From positions 1 through 39,196 of the forward strand of contig JAKJBT010000006.1 in assembly GCA_022706865.1 (NCBI GenBank): a stretch of 39,196 nt of DNA. The letters are read 5' to 3'. How positions within the stretch are numbered: the stretch's first letter is position 1; each line of letters opens with the position of its first letter. The notes below the pieces were generated by a model. That model was given only the letters and a program-made list of their open reading frames with translations, was not told the DNA's origin and searched no databases. Both the position numbers and the translations under genes were made by a program. Below are positions 16,644 through 25,605 of this stretch, piece by piece. The DNA is from Bacillota bacterium (GTDB lineage Bacteria > Bacillota_A > Clostridia > Lutisporales > Lutisporaceae).

Positions 16644-19244
16644 CTATATCATTTCTTTGGCCTTATCCTGCAGCTCCTGGAGCTTGTTAAGCGCCTGAAC
16701 AGGCGTAATATTAGCCAGATCCACGGATTTTAACTCTTCAGCTAATGAAAAACTTACAAAATTAAATAGGTTAGGTTCATGGTCATTTAAAACCGGATTC
16801 TTTCTTCTTCGCCTGACATATACGTCAGTGTGACTGTTCTTTTCGGATTTTTGAAGTATTGATATTATTTCCGAGGACCTTTCAAGTATTTGTTCCGGTA
16901 TTCCTGCAAGCCGTGCCACTTGAATTCCGTAACTGCCTCCTGCTCCGCCCCGTGCGATTTTTCTCAGAAATACTATGTCTTTTCCTTTTTCCTCCACCAA
17001 TATGCAATAGTTCTTGACCCCTTCAATCTTGTCCTCCAGTTCAGTAAGCTCATGGTAGTGGGTTGCAAAAAGAGTTTTGGCTCCAAGCTTTGCTTTGTCA
17101 GCTATGTATTCCACCACAGACCAGGCAATGCTTAGTCCGTCGAAGGTACTTGTGCCTCTTCCTATTTCATCAAGTATTATCAAGCTTTTGCAGGTTGCAT
17201 TATTTATAATATTTGCAAGCTCGCTCATCTCTACCATGAAGGTGCTCTGGCCCGATGCCAGGTCGTCGGAGGCCCCTACCCTGGTGAATATCCTGTCCAC
17301 AACGCCAATCTCCGCTTTTGATGCCGGAACGAAGCATCCTATCTGAGCCATCAGCGTTATAAGCGCCACCTGCCTCATATAAGTGGATTTCCCCGCCATA
17401 TTGGGCCCTGTGATAATAAGCATCCTGTTCTCATCATTATCAAGATTCGTATCATTGGGTACGAACTTAAGCTCTTTGTCCTGGGCTTCCACCACCGGAT
17501 GCCTTCCGTTTTCTATAATTATTCTGTCCTCATTATTTACTTCAGGCCTTACATAATTATTCTTCTGGGATACCTCAGCCAGGGAACACAGACAGTCAAG
17601 GTCTGAAAGGCATGAAGCTGTCTGCTGTATCCTCTTAATATGCCCCGCTATTTCATTCCTAATTTGTATAAAGGTCTGGTATTCCAGTTCTATAAGCTTT
17701 TCCTCGGATCCCAGTACCAGGTCTTCCAGTCTCTTCAGCTCAGGAGTGATATATCTTTCCGAGTTTGAGAGGGTCTGTTTCCTGATAAAATACTCCGGAA
17801 CAGAGGGCAGGTTTGATTTTGTTATGTCTATGTAATATCCGAAGACCTTGTTAAAGCCTATTTTCAAAGATTTGATACCCGTCTTTTCTTTTTCCGCCTG
17901 TTCCAGCTCCGCAATCCATTGCTTACCGTTGACCGATGCCGAACGTATCTCGTCCAATTCCGGAAGATAACCGTCCTTGATGAGATTCCCCTCCCTGAGT
18001 AAAAAGGGCGGATCTTCATTTATTGATGCATCAATTATTAGGAACAAATCCTCAAGCACATCCAGCTTCTCGGATATATCCTTCATAAGGGTGCTTGTAC
18101 AATCGGACAGCAGGCTTTTAATGTAGGGCAGATTCCTGATTGAGTTCTTGAAGGCTATTAGATCCTTCCCGTTGGCACTTCCCAAAGCTATGCGGGTTGC
18201 CAGCCTTTCAATATCATACATGCTCTTCAGGTATTCCTTTATTTCTTCCCTCTTCAGAAAATCATCATACAACTCAGCTACAGCGTCAAGCCTGCCGTTA
18301 ATGTCAACCGTGCTTAAAAGGGGTTTTTCCAGCCAACTTTTAAGCTTCCTTCCTCCCATGGCGGTGGAAGTTCTGTCTATTACTGATAGAAGCGCTCCTT
18401 TCCTGGATTTGCCCCTGATTGTCTCCGAAAGCTCCAGATTCCTTCTGGTGCTCTGGTCCAGCACCATGAAATTGCTTATGCTGTATCTCTTAATATAGTT
18501 TATATTATCCAAACTGATCTTTTGAATGTCATCAAGGTATAAAAGCAACGCCCCGGCACTTCTTAAAAGTGTTTCATTGTCTATTCCAAGCCCTTCAAGG
18601 CTTGATACGCCGAACTGCCTTTTAAGCCTTCTCTCACATGGTTCGTGGTCGAAATACTTCTTGTCCAATATGTTGCAAGCAGAGTATGCTGCCTTGATAT
18701 CCTGAAAATCTGTGTTGGAAATTATCTCAGCCGGATTAATCCTGCTTATTTCGTTTCTGACAGCCGATGCATCGCTTATATCTGCATATGTGCAGTAGAA
18801 TTCTCCTGTGGAAAGGTCTGTATAGGACAATGCTGCCTGCCTGCCGTCGCTATATAAGCTTAAAAGGTAATTGTTGACTCTTTCATCAAGCATTGAGCTT
18901 TCTATTACCGTACCGGGGGTTATTATCTTTATTACCTCCCTGCGGACTATGCCTTTTGCCAGTGCAGGATCCTCAACCTGCTCACATATTGCCACCTTGT
19001 AGTTTTTTTCTATAAGCTTTGCAATATAGCTCTCTGCCGCATGATATGGAATGCCGCACATAGGTGCCCTTTCCTCCTGTCCGCAATCCCTTCCCGTAAG
19101 GGTTATCTCCAGCTCCTTGGATGCGGTTATTGCATCCTCAAAAAACATTTCATAGAAGTCACCCAGTCTGAAGAACAGTATTTTGTCCTTATGCTGGTTT
19201 TTTATTTCAAAATATTGCTTCATCATTGGTGTAAATTGCGCCAT
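16644..19244 (-). CDS. mutS: DNA mismatch recognition protein MutS
   Basis: 866 residues, the usual length. The mismatch-wedge motif GDFYEMF lies near residue 27-33. The ABC-type ATPase at the C-terminus shows Walker A GPNMAGKST (about 610-618), STFMVEMSE, Walker B LIILDEIGRGTSTFDG and the ATHYHEL switch. The ATG overlaps the miaB stop by one base (TAATG), which couples translation of the two genes. The last ~50 residues form the tail that binds MutL or the sliding clamp in related proteins. Confidence 0.98.
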   Translation of the reverse strand: MAQFTPMMKQYFEIKNQHKDKILFFRLGDFYEMFFEDAITASKELEITLTGRDCGQEERAPMCGIPYHAAESYIAKLIEKNYKVAICEQVEDPALAKGIVRREVIKIITPGTVIESSMLDERVNNYLLSLYSDGRQAALSYTDLSTGEFYCTYADISDASAVRNEISRINPAEIISNTDFQDIKAAYSACNILDKKYFDHEPCERRLKRQFGVSSLEGLGIDNETLLRSAGALLLYLDDIQKISLDNINYIKRYSISNFMVLDQSTRRNLELSETIRGKSRKGALLSVIDRTSTAMGGRKLKSWLEKPLLSTVDINGRLDAVAELYDDFLKREEIKEYLKSMYDIERLATRIALGSANGKDLIAFKNSIRNLPYIKSLLSDCTSTLMKDISEKLDVLEDLFLIIDASINEDPPFLLREGNLIKDGYLPELDEIRSASVNGKQWIAELEQAEKEKTGIKSLKIGFNKVFGYYIDITKSNLPSVPEYFIRKQTLSNSERYITPELKRLEDLVLGSEEKLIELEYQTFIQIRNEIAGHIKRIQQTASCLSDLDCLCSLAEVSQKNNYVRPEVNNEDRIIIENGRHPVVEAQDKELKFVPNDTNLDNDENRMLIITGPNMAGKSTYMRQVALITLMAQIGCFVPASKAEIGVVDRIFTRVGASDDLASGQSTFMVEMSELANIINNATCKSLIILDEIGRGTSTFDGLSIAWSVVEYIADKAKLGAKTLFATHYHELTELEDKIEGVKNYCILVEEKGKDIVFLRKIARGGAGGSYGIQVARLAGIPEQILERSSEIISILQKSEKNSHTDVYVRRRRKNPVLNDHEPNLFNFVSFSLAEELKSVDLANITPVQALNKLQELQDKAKEMI

Positions 19245-20689
19245 TATTGTTTCACCTCATCAACCATTTGGCCGTTCAAAAACCATGAATGGATTTCATT
19301 TATCCTTACATTCACCAGCTTGCCGATTATCCCGTCAGTTCCTGTGAAATTCACAACCTTGCCGGTTCTTGTCCTTCCGGTATATTTTGAAGGGTCATTC
19401 TTGCTGCTGCCCTCTGCCAGAACTTCAACGGTTTTGTCCATGTATTCATCATTCAGTTTTTTTGATATGCCATTCTGAAGCTTTACCAGCTTTTCAAAAT
19501 TCCTGTGTTTATCCTCATAGCTGGACGTATCCTCCATTTCGGCAGCAGAAGTACCGACTCGCCTTGAATATATGAACATAAATACCTGATCAAATTCTAC
19601 CCTTCTCAATACATCAAGGGTCTCTTCAAAATCCTCGTCGGTTTCACCGGGAAAACCAACTATTACGTCTGTACTGAGAGCCAATCCGGGTATTTCCTGC
19701 TTTGCCTTAAATACCTTATTAAGGTATTCCTCTTTTGTATACTTCCTATTCATCCTTTTCAATATTTTGTTGCTCCCTGCCTGGAAAGGCAGGTGAAGCT
19801 GCTCGCATACCTTTTTGCAGTCTCTCATGGTATGAATAAGTTTATCGGAAATATCCTTAGGGTGTGAGGTCATGAACCTTATTCGCTCAATTCCCTCTAT
19901 TTCATTTACCATTCTTATGATGTCGGCAAAATCCACTCCCATATTTAAATCCTTGCCGTAGGAATTCACATTCTGACCCAGAAGTGTTACTTCTTTGCAC
20001 CCGTCTTTGGCAAGGCTTTCAATTTCTTTTATGATATCCTCAGGCTTCCTGCTCCTCTCCCTCCCTCTTACGTGAGGCACTATACAGTAAGAGCAGAAAT
20101 TATTGCACCCATACATAATTGTAACCCATGCCTTGAACTTTTCCTCCCGCAGCACAGGTATATCCTCTATTATCATGCCCTCGGTGTTCATTATATCTAT
20201 CAGGGTATATTTCTCATCAATTGAGCGTTCAAGCAGCTCAGGAAGCTTGTATAGGTTGTGAGTGCCGAATATTATATCCACATGCCGGTATTTCTTTCTG
20301 ATCATTTCAACCGCATGCTCCTGCTGCATCATACAGCCGCATACACCTATTATCAGTGACGGATTCTCCTCTTTAAGCTTTTTTAATGCACCGATATTGC
20401 CGTACAGCTTCAATTCTGCGTTCTCTCTTACACAGCAGGTATTAATTATTATGACATCAGCATGTTCTTTTATATCGGTTCTGGCATATCCCATTTCAGC
20501 AAGCATACCCATTATCTTCTCTGAATCGGAGTTGTTCTGCTGGCAGCCGAAGGTTATCACATGCATGCGTTTCTGCTTTCCCGTCTTAAGCTTTTCAATA
20601 TCATTGTTCTCTCTTATTCTCAGGGCTATTTGCTTTTGCCGTTCCATTTCGGCATTATTAACTTTATCTGGTGCTTTTCTTTCCGACAT
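19244..20689 (-). CDS. miaB: tRNA-2-methylthio-N6-dimethylallyladenosine synthase MiaB
   Basis: 481 residues, a radical-SAM methylthiotransferase that adds a methylthio group to i6A37 of tRNA. The N-terminal MTTase domain (about 40-160) has cysteines in ITFGCQQNNSDSE, INTCCVREN and GVCGCMMQQ for the auxiliary iron-sulfur cluster. The radical-SAM motif CNNFCSYC lies in the centre, then a C-terminal TRAM domain (about 410-475). The N-terminus has a ~35-residue charged extension. GAGG lies 6 bases before the ATG. First gene of the operon. Confidence 0.96.
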   Translation of the reverse strand: MSERKAPDKVNNAEMERQKQIALRIRENNDIEKLKTGKQKRMHVITFGCQQNNSDSEKIMGMLAEMGYARTDIKEHADVIIINTCCVRENAELKLYGNIGALKKLKEENPSLIIGVCGCMMQQEHAVEMIRKKYRHVDIIFGTHNLYKLPELLERSIDEKYTLIDIMNTEGMIIEDIPVLREEKFKAWVTIMYGCNNFCSYCIVPHVRGRERSRKPEDIIKEIESLAKDGCKEVTLLGQNVNSYGKDLNMGVDFADIIRMVNEIEGIERIRFMTSHPKDISDKLIHTMRDCKKVCEQLHLPFQAGSNKILKRMNRKYTKEEYLNKVFKAKQEIPGLALSTDVIVGFPGETDEDFEETLDVLRRVEFDQVFMFIYSRRVGTSAAEMEDTSSYEDKHRNFEKLVKLQNGISKKLNDEYMDKTVEVLAEGSSKNDPSKYTGRTRTGKVVNFTGTDGIIGKLVNVRINEIHSWFLNGQMVDEVKQ

Positions 20690-20715
20690 TTTTTACCTCA
20701 ATCTATAATTCGCAT

Positions 20716-21016
20716 ATTATGAAGAATGCGTCGTACCTGAAGTTTGTAGTCATCCTACAGTGCACTTGCCTTGTATAACAGTGAGCACTTATTGGCTTTG
20801 GCAACAGAATCGAGTGAAGATGCGCAGTAAAATACGTGGGATTTACGTGAGGTAAATCCAGCACATACCTACAGGAGGTAGGGTTTATGTGCGTCAGGAT
20901 TTTACAAGTATCAAGCTCTGATTCTGTCCAAAGCTAATACCGTGCGAGTCGGTATACAAGGCTATTGCTCTGGGAGTATGACTGCGAACTTATAATTAAG
21001 TCGCATTATTCCTCTT
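20716..21016 (+). ncRNA. Long branched hairpin: candidate structured RNA or MITE-like element
   Basis: The 385-base gap between miaB and the PAP2 gene has no convincing reading frame but folds into one long arm with a branched tip. Paired segments, outside to inside: 20721-20730/21002-21011 (one mismatch), 20740-20753/20978-20991 (14 pairs), 20769-20777/20953-20961 (perfect 9), 20785-20801/20928-20945 (with a small loop), 20804-20811/20920-20927, 20812-20814/20916-20918, 20819-20823/20908-20912, 20827-20833/20899-20905. The tip has hairpins 20839-20859 (8-bp stem) and 20861-20892 (7 plus 5 bp). All four wobble pairs I checked are G-U in the plus-strand RNA and would be A-C on the other strand, which favours rightward transcription; TATAAT at 20704-20709 is suitably placed, though its -35 is weak. 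It does not match RNase P, tmRNA, SRP RNA or riboswitch motifs I know. A MITE is the main alternative. Confidence 0.6.
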
Positions 21017-21074
21017 ATGTATTATTATATTTTTGTTCATATTATAACATATATATACAAATTTATCATGGACT

Positions 21075-21977
21075 TTAGGGTAAAAGAGGCAAATCACAAT
21101 CATTTACCCTTGACGGGTATGCAATAACCTGCTCATAAGGCGGAGGCATAAGGTCCGCATTCCTGCTCTCAGTTATCGGAATGTCAATTCCGCTTTGATT
21201 TGCATCACTTTGTTTCATCAGTTCCACTACAATTATTCTTCCTATTTGACGGCCCAGTCTCAAACCTTCAGTTATATCCTCAATAAAATGTACTCCCCCG
21301 TAAAGCCTGGATATGCTGTTTTCCTCAGTCAGTTCTTTTAATCTTTCTGCTTCGGGAGGAAAGAAATGGCTGAGTATGACTTCTGTAGTTCCGGATATCA
21401 CTGAGTGTCCGGAAGGATAGCTCGGAAACTTGGGAGTGCATATTGCGGTAACTAACCTTTGATCTAACTGATTAGGACGCGGCACATCCCATAAATACTT
21501 GAAATACCATGTTATCACAAAGGCATCGTTAATACCTGCCTGTACAGCTGCCAGCACCCTTGCTGCACGTACAGGTGAAAAACCGTACGTATCCAACAGC
21601 CGGTCGATAATCGGCGTCCACTGCTTGGTTGCAGGCCCATCCCCCCAGTACTCCGCGATTATGCGCTGCTTCGGAGTCAAATGCTTAAGTACACCCTTTA
21701 CAATTAACACTGATGCATCAAAATTAAAGTTATCGGGATGCTGGATATCAAAGCTGACAATGTTTCCATCCAAGGTAGTAAACAAACCGTCTTCATTTCT
21801 TCTGAAAAAGTAAGTAGACCAGGAGCCTGCTGCAGGGTCGAGTCCTTGGGGTATCCTTGATTCCCCAGAGTAAGACAACTCCGACCATTTTCTTGGTAAA
21901 TTTACTGCATGCACTGCTTTTTCTTCAGTATGCCTGTCAGAATACTGCATGGCTTTTGTTTTAGGCAGAATTTCCAT
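21075..21977 (-). CDS. PAP2-superfamily phosphatase / vanadium haloperoxidase-like protein
   Basis: 300 residues. All three PAP2 motifs are complete: K160-x6-R167-P168 (KYLWDVPRP), P-S189-G190-H191 (SYPSGHS) and S-R224-x5-H230-x3-D234 (SRLYGGVHFIED). These bind phosphate or vanadate and use the second histidine as nucleophile. No signal peptide or transmembrane helix is visible, so it is probably cytoplasmic, unlike the membrane lipid phosphatases. Its overall form resembles soluble vanadium-chloroperoxidase-like proteins. Substrate unknown. AGAAGGGATGG precedes the ATG. It converges with the structured region at 20716-21016, with no clear terminator. Confidence 0.88.
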   Translation of the reverse strand: MEILPKTKAMQYSDRHTEEKAVHAVNLPRKWSELSYSGESRIPQGLDPAAGSWSTYFFRRNEDGLFTTLDGNIVSFDIQHPDNFNFDASVLIVKGVLKHLTPKQRIIAEYWGDGPATKQWTPIIDRLLDTYGFSPVRAARVLAAVQAGINDAFVITWYFKYLWDVPRPNQLDQRLVTAICTPKFPSYPSGHSVISGTTEVILSHFFPPEAERLKELTEENSISRLYGGVHFIEDITEGLRLGRQIGRIIVVELMKQSDANQSGIDIPITESRNADLMPPPYEQVIAYPSRVNDCDLPLLP

Positions 21978-22162
21978 ATTACCATCCCTTCTAAATTTAA
22001 TGGATTAATCTGCCAATGCTCACACCCAATTGAATGATTGTCCATTCTCTATTATAGAATACGTGTTTTTATAAAATTTGTGCAATCAGACAAAAAATAA
22101 ATAGCCAAGCACCTTTAATCAGCACCCGGCTTATGGAACTATATTATTATCTTTTTTTCTCA

Positions 22163-22630
22163 CTATACTTGTCTTTCCTTCAGAGATATATTTATATCAA
22201 ATTCTCCTATCGGAGTTGTAAGAATTAATTGTAAAGCTCTTTCACTGGCCATTGTAAATGATTTGTATTGTCCGATAAAAATCTGCGGAGGGACAATATC
22301 GCATGCGTAGTTGTTTTCCGCCAAAAGTGTCATTGCATTGCCGCTTATAATATTAGCCACTTCCCCTAATGCGGAGGATGCAAAGCTGTCAATCCTGTCC
22401 ATTTCCATTCCCGACATAATCCTGATCATTTCCAAGGTCATATCTTTAGGGAATCCAAAAAGGATAGTACCCTTCAAATCTCCGGTTACTCCCAGTACAA
22501 CACTTGCATCTTTGCTGCTTACCATATCTTCAATGACCCTAAGATCCTTTTTCTGAGGATCTATCCCAACCATTAATTTAAACACATCCTTTGTTGCCTT
22601 ATAAAAGGAGTTTACATATTCTGCCTTCAT
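22163..22630 (-). CDS. cheX: CheX-like CheY-P phosphatase
   Basis: 155 residues of the CheC/CheX/FliY family. One copy of the ExxN active-site motif, E90-V-A-N93 in LGEVANIISGNA, is seen; CheX enzymes carry one such helix and act as dimers, whereas CheC has two. It should hydrolyse the aspartyl phosphate of CheY or a related receiver domain. The ATG overlaps the hemerythrin stop by one base (TAATG), implying translational coupling. No cheY or cheA occurs here; a lone cheR is about 9 kb away. Confidence 0.88.
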   Translation of the reverse strand: MKAEYVNSFYKATKDVFKLMVGIDPQKKDLRVIEDMVSSKDASVVLGVTGDLKGTILFGFPKDMTLEMIRIMSGMEMDRIDSFASSALGEVANIISGNAMTLLAENNYACDIVPPQIFIGQYKSFTMASERALQLILTTPIGEFDINISLKERQV

Positions 22631-23049
22631 TATGCTTCTCCTCCTTTGCTCTTAGCGTATTCCCCTATCATCTGGTCCATTTTTCCCACATGCATTATCA
22701 GCCAGGCCATGAGCTTACCGCCGAATTCCTGTATCTTTTCTTCGTTGAAGCCTTCCTTTTCAAAGATTTTTACATAGTCATTTATTCCCTCTTTAAATTT
22801 ATGATGAGCTATTTTGTGATTCTCAATTTCCGGGTAGCCGATTTGTGCCTGATAAGCTTCCTCATCGTCAAAATGGACTATTACGTACTCCTGCATGAAA
22901 GACATGGTTTCCTTAACTTTTTCCAGTTTGTCCTCCCAGCTATCCTTGCTCTCAACTGTCTGCAGAAAGTCAGAAACCCGCTTGAAAAGCTCTTTATGCT
23001 GTTCATCTATAAGTTCTATACCGATACTATATTTGTCTTTCCACATCAT
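22630..23049 (-). CDS. Bacteriohemerythrin, non-heme di-iron oxygen-binding protein
   Basis: 139 residues from the ATG at 23049, with AAGGGGGTG seven bases before it; an upstream TTG is too close to that site. The four-helix fold shows the di-iron ligands H18 (DEQH), H59 and E63 (HFDDEE), H78 and H82 (HKIAHH), H120 and D125 (HVGKMD), so it should bind O2 reversibly. In anaerobes such proteins sense, store or scavenge oxygen. It forms an operon with cheX, suggesting a link between oxygen and behaviour or phospho-signalling, though this is inference. Confidence 0.93.
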   Translation of the reverse strand: MMWKDKYSIGIELIDEQHKELFKRVSDFLQTVESKDSWEDKLEKVKETMSFMQEYVIVHFDDEEAYQAQIGYPEIENHKIAHHKFKEGINDYVKIFEKEGFNEEKIQEFGGKLMAWLIMHVGKMDQMIGEYAKSKGGEA

Positions 23050-23160
23050 ATTCAAGCACCCCCTTTACTCTTTATAATAATTTTTCTTTGATTATTGTTA
23101 TGTATAACATATTATAGCATAATTTGACATATTGCACACTAAAATTAAGTATAAAGAAAA

Positions 23161-23186
23161 ATCAAGCAAAGAAAACTTCGCTTGAT
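23161..23186 (-). terminator. Terminator of the liv operon
   Basis: 11-bp stem ATCAAGCAAAG/CTTCGCTTGAT (one G-U on the minus strand), 4-base loop, and on the minus strand a T-run follows. It starts 35 bases after the livF stop. Confidence 0.85.
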
Positions 23187-23220
23187 CTTTAATAATATAT
23201 TGGAGAAATCATTATTTTCA

Positions 23221-23928
23221 TTACTTCTTCGTCCCCAGGTATGCCTCCTGTATCTTTGGATCACTTGCGATGTCACTTGCCCGCCCGGAAGCCGACATTT
23301 TTCCCTGTTCCAATACATAGGCTCTGTCAGCTATTGAAAGCGCTTTGTATGCATTCTGTTCCACCAGAAGGATTGTTTTCCCCATCTTTCTGATATCTAA
23401 TATTATGTCAAAAACAGTCTGCACTAATAATGGGGCAAGCCCAAGAGACGGTTCATCAAGAAGCATAATATCGGGACTGCTCATGAGCCCCCTGCCCATA
23501 GCAAGCATTTGCTGTTCTCCTCCGCTTAAAGTTCCTGCTACCTGCTTTTCCCTCTCCTGAAGCCTTGGAAAGAGTGAATATACCTTCTCCAGATCCTTTT
23601 TAATCTCATTTTTGTCTTTTCTTAGGTATGCACCCATAATGAGATTGTCCCTTACCGTAAGATTGGCAAACACAAGTCTGCCTTCCGGCACTTGACAAAT
23701 ACCCATTTTAACTATTTTGCTTGGGTTAAATCCTAATTTATTGCCTTTATAGCTGATCTCACCTTCTTTGTACTTCAAGAAACCCGATATGGCATTGAGC
23801 AGGGTTGATTTTCCTGCACCGTTGGAACCTATGATAGATACTATTTCCCCTTCATTGACCTCCAGGTTTATCCCCTTTAATGCATGAATCCCGCCATAGT
23901 ATACATGTAAATCCTTAACCATTAACAT
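23221..23928 (-). CDS. livF: Branched-chain amino acid ABC transporter ATPase LivF
   Basis: 235 residues. Walker A GSNGAGKST (about 34-42), signature LSGGEQQ, Walker B IMLLDEPSLGLAP and switch EQN are intact, and the length and PSLGLAP motif are those of LivF rather than LivG. It pairs with LivG on the cytoplasmic side of LivHM. GGAGG upstream of the ATG overlaps the last codons of livG. Last gene of livKHMGF. Confidence 0.95.
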   Translation of the reverse strand: MLMVKDLHVYYGGIHALKGINLEVNEGEIVSIIGSNGAGKSTLLNAISGFLKYKEGEISYKGNKLGFNPSKIVKMGICQVPEGRLVFANLTVRDNLIMGAYLRKDKNEIKKDLEKVYSLFPRLQEREKQVAGTLSGGEQQMLAMGRGLMSSPDIMLLDEPSLGLAPLLVQTVFDIILDIRKMGKTILLVEQNAYKALSIADRAYVLEQGKMSASGRASDIASDPKIQEAYLGTKK

Positions 23929-23930
23929 AG

Positions 23931-24695
23931 CTATACCTCCACCCCCAAATACGCTTCAATAACCGACTTGTCATTCTGCACCTCTGTGGGGGTACCCTCT
24001 GCAAGCTTGCATCCGAAGTTAAGCACCATAATATTTTCGCAGATACCCATTACGAGATCCATGTGGTGTTCTATTATTAATATAGTCAGATTAAATTTCT
24101 TTCTTATTTCCGATATCAGCTTCATAAGCTGTTCTGTCTCATCAGGATTCATCCCTGCTGCCGGTTCATCCAGCAGAAGCAGTTTGGGCATAAGCGCAAG
24201 AGCACGTGCTATTTCAAGTCTTCTTTGCAACCCGTAAGGCAAATTGTTGGCAATAAGATCCTTCCTATCTTCGAGGCCCATTATTTCAATAAGCTCAGCA
24301 GCTTGTTCATTCAGCTTTTTTTCTTGCTTTCTGAACTTCGGCGACCTCAGCACCGAATCCAAAAGCGAATAGTTGGCGTTATAATGGCATGCTGTAAGTA
24401 CATTCTCGTAAACAGTCAGTTTTTTGAACAGCCTTATGTTTTGAAATGTCCTGGTTATCCCTGATTCTGCTATCAGGTATGGCTCCTTATTAGTAATATC
24501 TTTGCCGTCGAATATTATTTTTCCGCTTGTTACCTTATATACACCTGTTATAAGGTTGAATATTGTGGTCTTGCCGGCTCCGTTGGGTCCGATAAGTCCT
24601 GTGATGCTGTCTTTCTCAACATTGAAATTCACGTCTCCGACTGCGGTAAGTCCTCCAAATGTCTTTGTAAGGCCTTGTAATTCGAGTATGCCCAT
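23931..24695 (-). CDS. livG: Branched-chain amino acid ABC transporter ATPase LivG
   Basis: 254 residues from the ATG at 24695 (GGGAGGTGA eight bases upstream); a longer frame to 24716 would overlap livM. Walker A GPNGAGKTT, the LivG-type insertion TRTFQNIRLFKKLTVYENV, the degenerate signature LPYGLQRRLEIARAL and Walker B LLLLDEPAAGMNPDE are present. It starts right after the livM stop. Confidence 0.95.
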   Translation of the reverse strand: MGILELQGLTKTFGGLTAVGDVNFNVEKDSITGLIGPNGAGKTTIFNLITGVYKVTSGKIIFDGKDITNKEPYLIAESGITRTFQNIRLFKKLTVYENVLTACHYNANYSLLDSVLRSPKFRKQEKKLNEQAAELIEIMGLEDRKDLIANNLPYGLQRRLEIARALALMPKLLLLDEPAAGMNPDETEQLMKLISEIRKKFNLTILIIEHHMDLVMGICENIMVLNFGCKLAEGTPTEVQNDKSVIEAYLGVEV

Positions 24696-24696
24696 A

Positions 24697-25593
24697 TTAC
24701 TTGTCACCTCCCGCACGCTGAAGCGTATTTTTTCGCTTTGACGCGATATTTCTGAACAGCTTTTTCATACTTGAAGGGGTTAGCTCATAGCCGCCCATCA
24801 AGCCTTCAGGCCTCGATATCATTATGAATATTACAGCCAATCCATAGAACACCAGCCTCCATGAAGAAAAAGCCCTTAATATCTCCGGAAGTGAGGTAAG
24901 AACCAAGGCCCCCAGTACACTGCCGGATATGCTGCCTAATCCGCCGAATATTACGATGATAGTAAGCTCTGTTGATTTTGCAAGGCTGAACATCTTAGGC
25001 TGCAGGAATGTCATATAATGCCCCATCAGCCCTCCTGCTATTCCTGCATAAGCAGCACTGATAATGAGAGAAGTCATCTTATACTTGAATACATCTATCC
25101 CAACAATCTGTGAAGCCAGCTCCTCCTCTCTGACTGCAATCATGTTCCGTCCGTGTCGTGAGTGAATCAGATTGGCAAGTACAATTATTGCTACTATATT
25201 AACTCCAAGTACGTTCAAGAAACTTGTATAATGGGGTATTCCCGGCCAGCCTCTTGCGCCTCCGAAAGTCTGCACATTATCCAATATCAGCCTGATTGCC
25301 TCTCCGAAACCCAAAGTAGCAATACAAAAGTAGTCTCCTTTAAGATTTAGGGTCACTTTACCCAGTGCTGCACTTACCAATGCAGCTGCAAGTCCGCCTA
25401 CCAAAAGAGCCGGTATGAAGGGCCAATGAAAGTTTACCGTCATCAGCGCAGTAGCATAGCCTCCTATTGCCATAAAACCTGCATGTCCAAAGGAGAACAA
25501 GCCTGTAAATCCTGTGAGCAATGATAAACCGAGTACTGTCATAAGGTTTATTCCCGCTAATGTTAATATACCCAATATATATTCATTTCCCAT
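24697..25593 (-). CDS. livM: Branched-chain amino acid ABC transporter permease LivM
   Basis: 298 residues, very hydrophobic, about 8 membrane helices, with the family motif GFTGLFSFGHAGFMAIGGYA (about 28-47) and the EAA-like loop VGIDVFKYKMTSL (about 162-175). Forms the channel with LivH. GGGGGTGCAGAT precedes the ATG, and the gene follows livH by 12 bases. Confidence 0.95.
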   Translation of the reverse strand: MGNEYILGILTLAGINLMTVLGLSLLTGFTGLFSFGHAGFMAIGGYATALMTVNFHWPFIPALLVGGLAAALVSAALGKVTLNLKGDYFCIATLGFGEAIRLILDNVQTFGGARGWPGIPHYTSFLNVLGVNIVAIIVLANLIHSRHGRNMIAVREEELASQIVGIDVFKYKMTSLIISAAYAGIAGGLMGHYMTFLQPKMFSLAKSTELTIIVIFGGLGSISGSVLGALVLTSLPEILRAFSSWRLVFYGLAVIFIMISRPEGLMGGYELTPSSMKKLFRNIASKRKNTLQRAGGDK

Positions 25594-25605
25594 ATCTGCA
25601 CCCCC

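Noticed and set aside
20716..21016. Known structured RNAs (6S, RNase P, tmRNA, SRP RNA, T-box, riboswitches) for this region
   Set aside because: I see none of their conserved cores: no RNase P GAGGAAAGUC, no SRP GGAAGG apical loop context, no tmRNA tRNA-like ends, no T-box TGGNACC, and no large central 6S bubble.
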